A DNA stretch of 64,000 nucleotides from Dendrocalamus latiflorus (taxonomy: Eukaryota > Streptophyta > Magnoliopsida > Poales > Poaceae). The stretch is from contig CM029654.1 in assembly GCA_017311315.1 (NCBI GenBank), positions 27,632,778-27,696,777 of the forward strand, read 5' to 3'. Below are positions 1 through 11,588 of the stretch, one piece after another. Below the pieces are notes generated by a model, which had not been told where the DNA came from, did no database searches, and worked only from the letters and a program-made list of their open reading frames with translations. Positions within the stretch are counted from its first letter, which is position 1. Every line of letters begins with the position of its first letter. The position numbers were made by a program, and so were the translations under genes.

Positions 1-830
1 TCCTCTAGTTCTTGAATTTGCTTTTTAGCTCAGCTAACTCATTAGCCAACATGTGGTACGGTCATTTGGAGATGGGGGCTATACCAGGGACCAAGTCGAT
101 CATGAACTCAACATCCCTATTATGTGTCATTACCGGTAAGTCTTCTAGAAATACACCTAGGTATTCCCTAACAACTGGTACTTTCTCTAAGCCCTGGATT
201 TGGTCGAGGGTACACTCTTCTACCCTTGGAATTTCTGGTGCAAAGGTCACCTCTACTCCCTGACCATTGGTGAGGGTGATGGACCGGGTGGCACAATCGA
301 TCTGACATTTATTCTTGGATAACTATTTCATTATAAGAATAATATCCAAACCTTGGGAGTCTAAAACTATCAATTCCGCTGGGAAGGGTACTCCCTCAAT
401 GAGTAGGTTCACCTTTGGGCACTAGGTTCTAGCTCTCATCTTTGCTCCTAGGGACTGGACTAGCATGGGGTGGCTAAGAGGAACTGAACCTAACCTATTC
501 TTAACCACAAAAGCCTTGGAAATAAAAGAATGGGATGCTCCCGAATCAAACAGAACTGAAGCTGGATCTAAATTTACTAGAAACGTACCCAAAATGATGT
601 TTGGTGCATCTTGAGCTTCCTCAGCGGTGACGTGATTCACATGCCCTTTCACAAAGTTCTGGGGCTTCTTGAAGGTTTGCCCCAAGCTCCGACCTCCTGA
701 TGGCCTAGCATTAGCCGTGGCTTGAAGCTTCTTAGGACAGGACTTGGCGAAGTGTCCCGTCTCCTTGCAGTAGAAGCATGTCACCCCGTCAGATGGTGCA
801 GGGCTCTTCAGCACCTGCCCTCCAACAGGT
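1..830 (-). mobile_element. Ty3/gypsy gag-protease-RT fragment, decayed
   Basis: Read on the minus strand, 814-422 encodes a CX2CX4HX4C zinc knuckle (CFYCKETGHFAKSC) followed by a retroviral-type aspartic protease core (VLFDSGASHSFIS). The same frame continues through 250-62 with the linker and the first part of reverse transcriptase (EDLPVMTHNRDVEFMIDLVP, then PGIAPISK). This is the normal gag-PR-RT order of a Ty3/gypsy polyprotein. In-frame stops lie near 420, near 330 (where relatives have Trp in a GMDWLS-like motif) and near 62, so the copy is dead. It runs off the window start; RNase H and integrase are not seen. Its gag end is cut off near 830-850 by unrelated LTR-like sequence. Confidence 0.85.
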
Positions 831-849
831 ACACCGTGGAAAGGCTATG

Positions 850-1778
850 GTGTGGGGCAGTTCGCCGAATGAGGTGCCTGGTGCACCGTGGGCCTGAAGT
901 GGTCGGTGCTCGGAAGACTAGTGTGTGTTCAAGTGCCGCGATCGGTGCTCGGATGACCTGCGTGGTCGAAGTGCTGCGGTCAATGCTCGGACGACCAGCG
1001 TGGTTGAAGAACTGCGGTTGGTGCTTTGAAGACCTGCATGGTCGAAGTGCCGCGCTCGGAGGACTCGTAGCACTGTGGTCATGGCGCCTGTGTGCGTAGT
1101 TATAGCGCCGTGGTTGTGGCACCTGTGTTCGTGGTCATAGCGCCGTGGTCGTGGCGCCTGTGTGCGTGGTCGTAGCACTGTGGTCACGGTGCCTGTGTGA
1201 GTAATCGTAGCTGCACCAAATACTATAGATGTCATACTCGGAGAAGTACTGTAGATGTCATACTCGGAGGAGTACAATAGATGCCATACTCGGTGGAGTA
1301 GCGCAAACATCATACTCGGTAGCAGCCTCTGTAACAGCCGTCAACAGGTTCCTGTAGAAGTTGGTGGTCACTGTAGTAGTCGTAAGCGTGCGGTTGTGGA
1401 ATGACCTGGTAGACGTCGTGCGCGGCTGGTCACTGTAGCAGTCATCAGCACAAGTGGTCATGGAATGATGCAGGTGCTCAATCAGTTGGTGAACTACTCG
1501 GTATGGGCAGATAGTCTATTTTAGTCAGAGTGGTGTGTGTGAGCGGGTGAGTGGCCTATTTGTGAGGCCCAGCTGTATCTATATATATCTTGTAAGTTTT
1601 TTGAGTAAGTTGAGCCAAAAAATAATAGAGAAAACACAGAAAAAGGTGCATCAATTAGCACCACAATCTTGTGTCTCAGTTCTTGTGTTCAACTTTGTTG
1701 TTAGCTCCATCTACTCGTTCCCATCTCCAGCAAGTCATCCACCGTGAAAGCATGAATTTGAGATAGGCTAGGCTAACA
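850..1778 (+). mobile_element. LTR-like region of a copia-type element (partial)
   Basis: The region ends in ...GGCTAACA, followed two bases later by a tRNA-iMet primer-binding site at 1781. It therefore looks like the 3' part of a 5' LTR on the plus strand. Its first half (about 900-1210) is a degenerate tandem of GTGGTCGTAGCGCC-type units. From about 1215 to 1320 short units containing ATACTCGG recur. The GTGGTCGAA/GTCGTAG motif is shared with the LTRs at 18450-22151 and with the array at 57640-59340, which suggests related repeat families. No start of the LTR and no coding region of this element could be defined. Open frames in it look like artefacts of the repeats. Confidence 0.45.
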
Positions 1779-1780
1779 TT

Positions 1781-1792
1781 TGGTATCAGAGC
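1781..1792 (+). other. Primer-binding site (tRNA-iMet type)
   Basis: TGGTATCAGAGC is the usual complement of the 3' end of initiator methionine tRNA used by plant LTR retrotransposons to prime reverse transcription. It lies two bases after the LTR-like end AACA. The following bases (about 1795-1876) resemble the LTR end seen at 22085-22151. Confidence 0.7.
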
Positions 1793-1907
1793 TGAGCAGT
1801 CATAAACGAGTTACGACTACTGATATCAGAGTTTCGAGTGGCTGAAATTTAATATCTGGTATCTTGTCAACACCCAACAAACACCATGCCACCATGGTCG
1901 CCGCGGG

Positions 1908-1969
1908 GACCAAGAAGTCAAGAAGTACAGGTCGATGAGACCAAGAAGTCAAGAAGTACAGGTCGATGA
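1908..1969. repeat. 31-bp tandem duplication
   Basis: Two directly adjacent copies of a 31-base unit beginning GACCAAGAAGTCAAGAAGTA occupy 1908-1938 and 1939-1969, apparently identical. No function is apparent. A purine-rich stretch (about 1985-2060) follows. Confidence 0.85.
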
Positions 1970-2202
1970 GAAGTTATAGCAGCAGGACATTTTAGAGAAA
2001 GAAAAAGGGGGCGGTACGTGAGGGAGAGGTAGTGGAGAGAGGGAGAGGAAGAGCGGAAGAGGAGGGCCACATCTTCTTACATCGATGTTGACGTGTTAGC
2101 GGGCAGCTGGGATGGTTGACTCCGGCGACTCCGTCATGTCAGTAGACATCCAGCTCATCTCCGTCGTGTTAGCTGAATTATATAACTTATTGTATCCATC
2201 AG

Positions 2203-4103
2203 GTGGTCTGAGACATTGGAATCTAGCATGCCATGGAGAGTTTTGTGAAACTATTCTATGAGTGTGAAATCCAGGTGCTTGTGCTCCTTAGCTTCACACT
2301 ACAGATATTCCTTTTCTTTACTGGTGGCCTTCGACGGCATAGCACCAACATGTTCTTTAGGCTCTACATTTGGATAGCTTATTTGGGGGCAGACTTGGTA
2401 GCAGTTTATGGTCTCGGCTACCTCTCACGACAGGTGAATACCACCCAACCACTAACTTTCTTTTGGGCACCATTTCTCCTCATCCATCTTGGTGGGCAGG
2501 ACACCATTACTGCTTTCTCCATGGAAGACAACAACTTATGGTTGAGACATTTTTTGAATTTAGTTGTGCAAGCTGCCCTAGCTTTACATGTTTTCTGGAG
2601 GTGGATTGGAAGACACAGCGTGGATCTTCTCGTGTCAGGTATCTTTGTGTTTATTGCTGGAATTATTAAGTATGGAGAAAGGACGTGGTCTCTCAAGTGC
2701 GGGAACTTCAAAAGCCTCGAGAGCTCCACTGGACATCACTATAAGCAACGTTTGCCGGAAGTGACTGATGAGGATGTTGGCTATTCTAACATTGTTTGCA
2801 CTAGTTTGTGTTCAATGCTAAATGTCCTCAATGTCTTTGCTGCGCGCACCTTGTTTGCCACAGGTTCCTTGAGGCAAGATGCAGCACAAGACCCCAACAA
2901 AATGCTCAAGGTGGTGGAACTTGAGCTTGGCATGATGTACGATGATCTCTACACTAAGGCTCTTGTTGTCAGGACAAGGAGTGGCATCATACTCCGATGT
3001 ATCTCCCAGATATCTGCGGTGGTTGCTTTTGCGCTCTTTCTTGCAAGCAACAAAGGAAGGTACAGTAGAGCTGACATTGCAATCACCTACTCACTATTTG
3101 CCGGAGGCTTTTTCCTGGAAGTTTGTGCAGTGTTTATTGTCATGATGTCACCATGGACTTGGGCATGGTTGAAGGTTCGAAAGTACAACGGCCTTGCCCG
3201 CTTGTCCTGGTTTCTTTTTTCCAGTGATATTGGATGGCCGGAGAAAAGGCCATTGTGGTCAAATTCAATGGGACAGTACAACTTGGTGAATTGGCTGGCT
3301 AGCAGTGACCAGCCAAGGTCATGGAACCAACAAGTGATGACCATGGTCAGGAAGTTGATGAATTTAGTCGGTGCTGATAAGGAAAAAATGTTTTGGATGA
3401 GCAAGCTGTTAGAGACCGAGTACGTCAAGGTGGATAAGGAGATGGAATATGTTGCAAAGGGGATTAGTCGCTTAATAAGTGATGACTTCTCCGAGGGACC
3501 TCGAGGATGACCAAATATTCGCCCATTGTTGAAAGAAACACAAGGTCCTTTTATCGCGGATTTTGGTTTTGCCATTGTCTACATGCATATGTTCACAGAG
3601 GTACATTTGAGTAAGTACCATCCTCCTCCTTCGGACGAGGAGGCGAATGCGGCAGAAGACACTAAAGTTATGGTGGGGGTCTGCCGGAAACTGTCAAACT
3701 ACATGAGCCGCTCAATGCCAGCGCGGTAGCTACGCTGAAAGAGTGGCAAGCTCGTTTTATGGAGGTCAGCGGCAACGGTGGTAGGGACTTCGTTCTGCGC
3801 CGCTTCAACGAGATGGTCCAAAAGGTATTAAGCAACTATGATCCCCCGCCAAGCAAGGACATGCTAGAGGAGATGGTAGACATGTGGACGAGGTTCCTCA
3901 TCTACGCCGCCGGCAAGTCCCGGCCGGAGGCACACGCGGCGCAGCTGAGCAGAGGAGGGGAGCTCCTTACATTCACTTGGTTGCTCATGGCCCATAACCG
4001 GCTCGGGGATTCTGAGTACAACAGGATCCGAATTACCGATGCTTCTGCAGGCGCCGGCAGGTTGCGCGAAGTCTACGCCTTCAATTTTCGTCTCGAAGAT
4101 TAA
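2203..4103 (+). pseudogene. DUF4220/DUF594 membrane-protein pseudogene, copy 1
   Basis: The ATG at 2233 opens a 425-codon frame (MESFVKLF...) closely matching the intact paralogue at 23160-25115. It carries the conserved LGGQD...FSMEDNNLWLRH block, the GIIKYGERT motif and several membrane helices of DUF4220. The frame ends at TGA 3508-3510, but the same frame continues with paralogue-like sequence: residues Glu-Trp-Pro-Asn of the paralogue read Arg-Gly-stop-Pro-Asn, so the stop is most simply a TGG to TGA change. A deletion and frameshift near 3705-3735 remove the stretch between LSNYM and the GGRDF region. The DUF594 tail (HAAQLSRGGELLTFTWLL) then continues in another frame to TAA 4103. A splice acceptor AG at 2201-2202, matching that of the paralogue, suggests an untranslated first exon that is now lost upstream. 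A shortened N-terminal protein could still be made. Confidence 0.88.
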
Positions 4104-5591
<1,488 letters not shown>

Positions 5592-6179
5592 TAGGGGTGC
5601 AAACGGGTCGGATTCGGACGGATATTGTTGTTACCATATCCTAACCCATATTTTTTCTCCGGATTCGGTACCAATCGGATTCGGTGCCGGATCGGTCGGG
5701 ATTAACCCGTTTGTAAGGAATGCATGTAGTACAGCAAATGGAGTAGGAGGACGCACTGTCAAGAACTTGATGTTACTACTTAATAGCTGATGTGGAAGAT
5801 TTTATTTTACCATTGCAAAACACTACAAGAAATTTGAGTATCAGTGACGAATATAGTTATGATGAGAAACGAAAATGTCATAGATTAGCTATCATTCCGT
5901 GACGATTCAAGTGATTTCGTCATTAATATGAGGGACGGTACCTTCGACGCCTAGTTTTGTGACGAAAACAAATATTTGTCACAGAATATACAGAAAACCA
6001 TGATGATTGTTTATATTCGTCATCAAAAAAATTATTATTCGTGAGGATTTATTGGATGACGAAAAAAGTATTGTCAAAAAAAAGTTAGGGCGAATGGGGC
6101 CATTGTGAAACAATCTGACATGTGGGCCATCTAGAAATAATAAACTGAGTATATCACCCCGGTCCCCCTCCGCGACTCC

Positions 6180-6600
6180 GCCCCCCTCTGGCACTCACGC
6201 TCGCACAGCCCGCCTCCTCCTCCTCCATCCGCCTCACCCCGCTGCCGGCCTCCGCCTCCGCCTCCACCCGGCGCCGGCCTCCTCCTCCGCCGCCCCCCCC
6301 CCCCCCCCCCCGCGATAACTCTCCGCGACTTCCGCCCCCCTCTGGCACTCCCGCTCGCACGGCCCGCCTCCTCCTCCATCCGCCTCACCCGGCCGCCGGC
6401 CTCCGCCTCCACCTCCGCCTCCACCCGGCCGCCGACCTCCGCCTCCACCCGGCGCCGGCCTCCTCCTCCGCCCCCACCCGGCCGCCGGCCTCCTCCTCCG
6501 CCAGTCCGCCCCCAGATCCGCCTCCTCCTCTTCCATTCGCCTCCTCCGCCCCCACCCGGCCGCGGGCCTCCTCCGCCCCCCACCCGGAGAGAGGTGCAAG
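6180..6600. repeat. GC-rich low-complexity repeat (CCGCCTCCTCC type)
   Basis: About 420 bases made of CCGCCTCCACC, CCCGGCCGCCGG and CACTCCCGCTCGCAC units, including two longer direct copies of a GACTCCGCCCCCCTCTGGCA-like unit (about 6170 and 6327) and a run of about 18 C. The long glycine/arginine-rich frames on the minus strand here are products of base composition, not genes. Confidence 0.85.
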
Positions 6601-6856
6601 GATTTGGGTGATCATCTTGTTTCCTATTCATTGGAAGCTACATTAAGCATCCCTATATTAAGATGGGGTTTCTCCCCAAGTCTCCATGTTCGTCGGGCCC
6701 TCCCCCATCTCTGTTGTCGCCAATGCCGTCATGCTGTCTTGCGGCTAGGCTGGCAGCAATGGACGAAGCCCGAAGTTGACCTCCTGCAGGTGAGTGCCCG
6801 ATTCCTCACTTCTTCGTCGCCCTCTTCTCCTACTTGTGTGAGTTGGGCTTGAATTT

Positions 6857-7198
6857 CTGGACATCGCCCGGAAGGTGTTTGATTTTATGCCGCAGAGAGA
6901 TGTAATGCTGACGGATGTTTTGTTTGGTTATTGCTTCAAGCCCGAGGAAGAAGACTCATGCTATCAGGAGTTCGTTAGGGTGATAGGTACCACAATTTAG
7001 CCTGATCAGACTGCCTTTGTTTAGTTTTGCGACTGTCCCAAATTATTGGTTGACCAATCCACTGCTCTAGAAACAATGCAAATGCACTTGTTTATTATAG
7101 AATGTTGGCATATCATGGATCTCTTTGTTTGTAATTCTTTGCTGAACGTGTATGGAAGATCCTGTTATATTAATTTGGTTAGTGAATTGTTTGATGAT
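6857..7198 (+). pseudogene. Captured PPR-protein gene fragment
   Basis: In one plus-strand frame the sequence reads LDIARKVFDFMPQRDV, then GYCFKPEEEDSCYQEF, then a stop, PDQTAFV, another stop, and MQMHLFII...DLFVCNSLLNVYGRS...LVSELFD. The ARKVFDxMPxRDV, PDQxxF and VCNSLxNxYGRxGxI spacing is that of PLS-class pentatricopeptide-repeat proteins, which bind organellar RNA. The in-frame stops (TAG near 6999 and near 7020) show it is not functional. It lies inside a CACTA element and has no start codon of its own, so it is transduplicated DNA. The splice-donor-like GTGAGT near 6790 suggests that the capture was genomic, with introns. Confidence 0.75.
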
Positions 7199-7409
7199 CA
7201 CAATTTAGCCTGATCAAACTGCCTTGTTTAGTTTTGCGACTGTCCTAAATTATTGGCTGACCAATCCACTGTTCTAGAAACAATGCAGATGCACTTGTTT
7301 ATTCTAGGAGGTTTCCATCTCATGGATCTCTTTGTTTGTAATGCTTTGCTGAACGTGTATTGGAAGATCCTGTTATATTAATTTGGTTAGTGAATAGTTT
7401 GATGGTCAG
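6991..7409. repeat. 208-bp tandem duplication within the PPR fragment
   Basis: The segment starting CACAATTTAGCCTGATCA recurs with a period of 208 bases: copy A 6991-7198, copy B 7199-about 7409. The copies differ at scattered positions and by small indels. Copy B keeps the same PPR-coding motif (VCNALLNVYWKIL-like after a frameshift). The duplication happened before or after capture; divergence between copies would tell which. Confidence 0.85.
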
Positions 7410-7451
7410 CTAGAGAAAAATATTTTATATCTTGGACTTTTTGCTTCTCAG

Positions 7452-7547
7452 GGCTTGCCGGCTTGGAAATGGCAGCCAGTGGGGTGGTGCTGGTGCACAA
7501 CGGTCATGCCGAACTGGCCAGTTGAGGCAGTGGCGCTTTTTGATGTT
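7452..7547 (+). pseudogene. Possible further PPR exon
   Basis: An exon-like stretch lies between an acceptor-like TTGCTTCTCAG (AG 7450-7451) and a donor-like GTGAGT (7548). Its frame includes CTTVMPNWPVEAVALFDVV, and VEAVALFD is the kind of sequence found in PPR repeats. It follows copy B of the duplicated fragment in the same orientation. The match is short, so this is a tentative reading. Confidence 0.35.
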
Positions 7548-8217
7548 GTGAGTAAATGATTATCTAACTGATTCACATGGCCAGTTGAGGCAGCCACTGA
7601 TTCAATCGTGCTCTCATGGAGGATGAAGCTCAAATGGACGATGAGGTAATGAGCCCTATTTTCTAGCCATGGCAGGTCATTCCCTTTGCCTTCTGTTTAT
7701 CACCTGCTCTTTTTATTTGCACGCAGAATGCCTGTTGTAAGAATATATATACTTGAAAGGATTTGTATGGGAAGTATATTGTTTCTTATGGTTTGCTCAC
7801 GTCTATTTGAGCTAGCTGCCTACAGGTCTACAGCTTGAGTACTGTTGTATTGGCAAAGGTACCGTCATGCAGATTACCACTAATCCACTGTCATGTCTGT
7901 GTTTGAATGGGTGTATTCCAGTCCCTCTGGCCATATAAAATATAGACGAGATATTTGTATGCCCTATGTTCTTTGTTAATTGAATGCTGCTATAATTAAA
8001 GTTTGGTAAACTTCTCTTTCCCGTTTGTATTCTCTCAACTGGTAAAATGTATAACTACTGTTTTTATCTCTTGGGGTCAGTTTAGGTTAAGCTCTGATAT
8101 TTTATTTATTAAAATGGAGCTAGGAACTGCAACCAGTGTTGTTATCCTGCTATCTTTTGCTAGGCATACCATCTGTATGAGAGCCCTTTTGTATATTGAT
8201 AGACTTTATTGTTTCAG

Positions 8218-8301
8218 GACTGCACTCATACTGCAGGGGCTGTTGTTGTCCATCAATTTTGTCATATTGGTTCATTCTCATTTCTAGGTGGCGGCTCTGT
8301 G
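8218..8301 (+). pseudogene. LPXA: Captured exon of plant LpxA (UDP-GlcNAc acyltransferase)
   Basis: The 28 codons start DCTHTAGAVVVHQFCHIGSF and end in LGGGSV. They match the left-handed beta-helix region of UDP-N-acetylglucosamine O-acyltransferase, including the HQFCHIG turn. The exon is bounded by an acceptor (TTGTTTCAG ending at 8217) and a donor GTATGT at 8302, and it joins in frame to the next LpxA exon at 8762. LpxA starts lipid A biosynthesis in bacteria, and plants carry a nuclear homologue thought to act in mitochondria. Only two exons are found, inside a CACTA element, so this is a transduplicated fragment and not the functional gene. Confidence 0.85.
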
Positions 8302-8761
8302 GTATGTTGGTCCTATAAAGTATAAACATTTATCTGTATTCGGTATTCCTTACAATTGGAAGTTTGGAACAATTCTTATGGCAAAAATTGATATTGCATC
8401 TCATGTAGTTTGGTCAACCCTCGCTATAAACTATGAGAAATTTGTGCCCTTAGAGAATGCAAATAAGAACTAAGAAACCTGGAGTCTAAGCTTAAGTTAG
8501 AGAATCAGCATACGCTTTATGTGATGTTGCTTTTCTAGGAATAGGTGCATATGATCATACAGAATGATGTAGAATTAGCTCTGCATGGAGGCACTCATGC
8601 CAAATGTTATTTAGTGTGACAGTTATTTTGCATAGGTTTTCGTTCCTACAATGTGCTTGTTTAAGGCTGATTGCATTGTAATTTGCACCCTGCTGGCATT
8701 GCAATTGTTCGCAGTGTTAAGTTTGCAGAGTATGAAATTCATTCATTTCTATTTGAATCAG

Positions 8762-8849
8762 GTTGCCCAAGATGTGCCAAGGTACATGATGGTTGCAGGT
8801 GATAGAGCTGAGCTTCGTGGTCTGAATCTTGAAGGTCTTAGGCGTAATG
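8762..8849 (+). pseudogene. LPXA: Second captured exon of plant LpxA
   Basis: The reading frame VAQDVPRYMMVAGDRAEL, then RGLNLEGLRRNG, is the segment that follows GGGSV in LpxA and leads into its C-terminal helices. It lies between an acceptor (ATTTGAATCAG, AG 8760-8761) and a donor-like GTTGTT at 8850. The frame is open, and together with the exon at 8218 it forms an uninterrupted spliced stretch of 57 codons. The C-terminal helices and the N-terminal two thirds are missing. About 75 bases downstream lies a Helitron-like 3' end. Confidence 0.88.
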
Positions 8850-8899
8850 GTTGTTTGGTTTATTTTTTTACAAATTTTATCTTGTTTTGTATTTTATTG

Positions 8900-8926
8900 T
8901 AGCGTTAGCACGGGCACACTACTAGT
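8900..8926 (+). other. Helitron-like 3' terminus
   Basis: GTTAGCACGGGCAC followed by ACTACTAGT resembles the 3' ends of grass Helitrons (GC-rich block, then CTAG, inserted before T). If real, the PPR and LpxA pieces may have been gathered by a Helitron that lay in, or was later picked up by, the CACTA element. No matching 5' TC end was found between 5821 and 6700, and the hairpin is weak, so this is tentative. Confidence 0.4.
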
Positions 8927-9664
8927 GCTATGCAGTTGAGGAATGCAATTTTATTGTTTGATTGTTGTAGTGATATTGCACAGGAAGCAATTGTGTTGAA
9001 CCAATGATTGTAATGGCATGTATTGGATAAATGTCAATTAATTCTATATGCTTTGATGGAACAATTCTATGGTGATTATCTGGAGAATTATGCTACTGTT
9101 CATGACTTTTTTTTGTCATTCATGTATATCTGGATTAAATTTTGTGACGTTGCAAATATATTCATGATGAATAATTTCGTCATAAATTACACGTCCTGGA
9201 CCACATAACGGTATCGTCATAGAAAATATTTTATGACACTAAGTAAATCGTCATAAATATTATTGTATGACGATCTGTTATTCGTCATAAATGTGTACTA
9301 TTTTATGACGATTTCCCAATGATCGTCACTAAGAACATTCTATGACGCATAATCTGTGACGATCCGAGTGACGCAAGAAAATCGTCACTATTATGCTTTT
9401 ATGACAAAAATCCATGATTTTGTGACAAATACGTATCATCACCGATGCTCAAATTTCTTGTAGTGAAAGAAAATGAAACGTCAAATAGTAGCACTAACCT
9501 GAAATCAAACTTGAAGATGTATCGGATTCGGACGGATATTGCTTTTACCATATCCTAACCCATATTTTTTCTCCGGATTCGTTACCAATCGGATTCGGTA
9601 CCAATCGGATTCGGTGCCGGATCGGTCGGGATTAACCCGACCCGTTTGCACCCCTAGAGGAGAG

Positions 9665-10104
9665 TGGCTGACTAACCGGCAATACCCAGCTGTCAAGACT
9701 GAAGATCTATTTGAGTGGAGATTGAAGTGAACCGGTATGCTTTGGACGGCGGTGATGAGAAGCTGAGTTAGCTGGTAGATCGGGCGATCCAGCCTCTAAA
9801 TGAAGACACCGCTGACTTCTTCTACTTAAGTCTGAACGGGGCTTTGTTCTCGGACTAGTCCGAACAGGCTATGTTCTCGGATCGTTCGATGCACATTCAA
9901 CGGCCCAAATTGATTACTATCTCTTATTACATATTAACTGTGCATTTGTTGGTACTGTTTACTGTCAATTGTCTTTTGTCTTAGCCTAATGCTCCAGCTG
10001 GTATAAAAAGGCATGTAAGAACCCTGTTCTAGCTATTGAATAATATGTTAAAACCCTAGCCACAATATCTTAGCATAGCTTAGAGACTTTACTGTTGTTC
10101 CTCT
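9665..10104 (+). promoter_or_regulatory. Promoter- or LTR-like segment with TATA box
   Basis: TATAAAAAG at 10002-10010 is followed by a CTAGCTATTGAATAATATG leader and a pyrimidine-rich tract (about 10095-10130) ending in GGGTTCTAACA near 10174. This arrangement resembles either a host promoter with leader or the R-U5 part of a small LTR. Two TTCTCGGAC-like repeats lie near 9850-9885. No downstream gene of known type was found. Confidence 0.3.
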
Positions 10105-11022
10105 TTGTTTTCTCTTGCTCGATCTCATTTTTGCGCCCGATGTCGAATCCTTGCATTCTGGGTTCTAACACCAGCGACGGCAAGTGAAGGATGGCGCGGC
10201 TTCCCCCGATACTCCGGTGGCATGAGCTCGTCCTACTCCCGATCCGGCGAAGCGAGCTCAGCCACCTCCCGTGGTGGAGGCGTGAGATCGGCCTCCTTCC
10301 GATCCGGCAGCGCGACCTCAGCCTCCTCCCGATCCAGCGGCGCGAGGTCAGCCGCCACCGCCTCCCTCCCTCCCCCACTCCTCTTCCTGCGGTGCCAAGA
10401 CTTCAGTTCGCCCTCCGTCGAGTCCATCGCCTTCAGCAGCAGCCACAAGCCCACAAGGTATGCACCCTGTTTGCCGAAGATGTGAGATTGTGGTTAACCG
10501 GTGATGAAGGGCCTGGGTATGTTAATGAGTTTATACGTTGTTTGACTGGCCTAGTAAATAAAGTTGCAAATAAGAATTCCAAAGTTAGGTGCTGAATGTG
10601 TTAAAGTGAACCACTAAGTTGTCTTGCAGTTGCATTTCAAGTTTTATTCCTAATATCATTTGCAGCTGAAAACATGCGCACTATCGTCTTTCTTAATTTT
10701 CTTTACATTCATTCTATTGACAGTGAACAATCCTAAAAGGAGTGCGCCTACACTGAATGGGACATTTTTTAATCTTCTATATCCAACTGAGAACTACGAA
10801 CTTGCAGCCTTGCAGGGCCATGCTGTTGTTAAGTGTTAACTACCAATCTACCATGCTGTTCCTTGGTTTCTGACAAGAATTTTGTTCATGAATACCTAAT
10901 TTTGAACTCTGTAATTCTGTACAGGTTGTGATATGAGGTCGCATTATTTAATTGCATCGGGTGGTACTTTGACTACTTTCAGGTAAGTGTACTGCCAATT
11001 TGTCATATGTGTGACATATGTT
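10105..11022. other. GC-rich open frames and intergenic DNA, no gene assigned
   Basis: 10190-10470 holds repeats of GATCCGGCGGCGCGA/CTCCTCCCGATCC that keep several frames open (for example 10105-10485 and 10191-10595, plus strand). The encoded Ser/Arg-rich or Pro/Arg-rich peptides have no recognisable domain. A donor-like AGGTATGC lies near 10458. The rest to 11022 is AT-rich without coding signal and ends at the CACTA insertion, whose target sequence is GTT. Confidence 0.3.
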
Positions 11023-11588
11023 CACTACTACAGAAAAGGTCATCACAGACGGTTCCAAAACGTCATCACAGACGGTTTTGTGAACCGTCTGAATTTATGG
11101 GTCAGTGATAATACGAGGTCATCACAGACGGTTTTCGAACCGTCTGTGGTGCAAATATCACACTAAAAACCGTCTGTGCTAGCTGATAATCACAGATGGT
11201 TTTTAGTTAAAAACCATCTGTGATATCTAGTTATCACAGACGGTTTTTAAGTAAAAATCGTCTGTGATATATCACCTATCACAGACGGTTTTTAGTTAAA
11301 AACCATCTGTGATATTCTTTTCTACCCCTAAATCTATTCCTGTTTATTGGTTAGCCTCAGGAAATGCTAGTCATGCCCTCTGAAACAAGCAGATATACAT
11401 ACAATTTCTGACAAACTTACAACATCCAATTCACATCGCACTTCATTTGACAAACATAAAACATCCATTTGACAAACATAAAGCATCCATTTCGCAAATC
11501 AATTAATTAAAATAAAATAAAATATTCATTAACAAATACACAATTACAAAAGTTCTACACTGCATTTGCACTTAGATGGTAACATTGT

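Larger units (their letters stand above)
5821..9465. mobile_element. CACTA element carrying host gene fragments
   Basis: The terminal inverted repeats are CACTACAAGAAATTTGAG at 5821 and its complement CTCAAATTTCTTGTAGTG ending at 9465, with a 3-bp duplication AAA on each side (5818-5820, 9466-9468). These are hallmarks of the CACTA (En/Spm) superfamily. Subterminal regions (5840-6070 and 9140-9445) hold many short direct and inverted copies of TCGTCA/TGACGA, where the transposase would bind. No transposase is present. The interior from about 6600 to 8926 consists of plant gene pieces with introns, so this is a gene-capturing, non-autonomous element. Confidence 0.92.
5592..9656. mobile_element. 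hAT-type element split by a CACTA insertion
   Basis: The ends are inverted repeats: TAGGGGTGCAAACGGGTCGG at 5592 and its near complement (CCCGACCCGTTTGCACCCCTA) ending at 9656. They are flanked by an exact 8-bp duplication GAGGAGAG (5584-5591 and 9657-9664), the target-site length of hAT transposons. Without the inner CACTA the element is only about 420 bp (5592-5820 plus 9466-9656) and has no transposase, so it is a non-autonomous MITE-sized hAT. Both halves hold the motif CGGATTCGGTACCAATCGG in similar arrangement. Confidence 0.9.

Noticed and set aside
6131..6631. Long Gly/Arg-rich minus-strand frames up to 166 codons
   Set aside because: All arise from the CCGCCTCC-type low-complexity DNA; several frames are open at once, and no domain is present.
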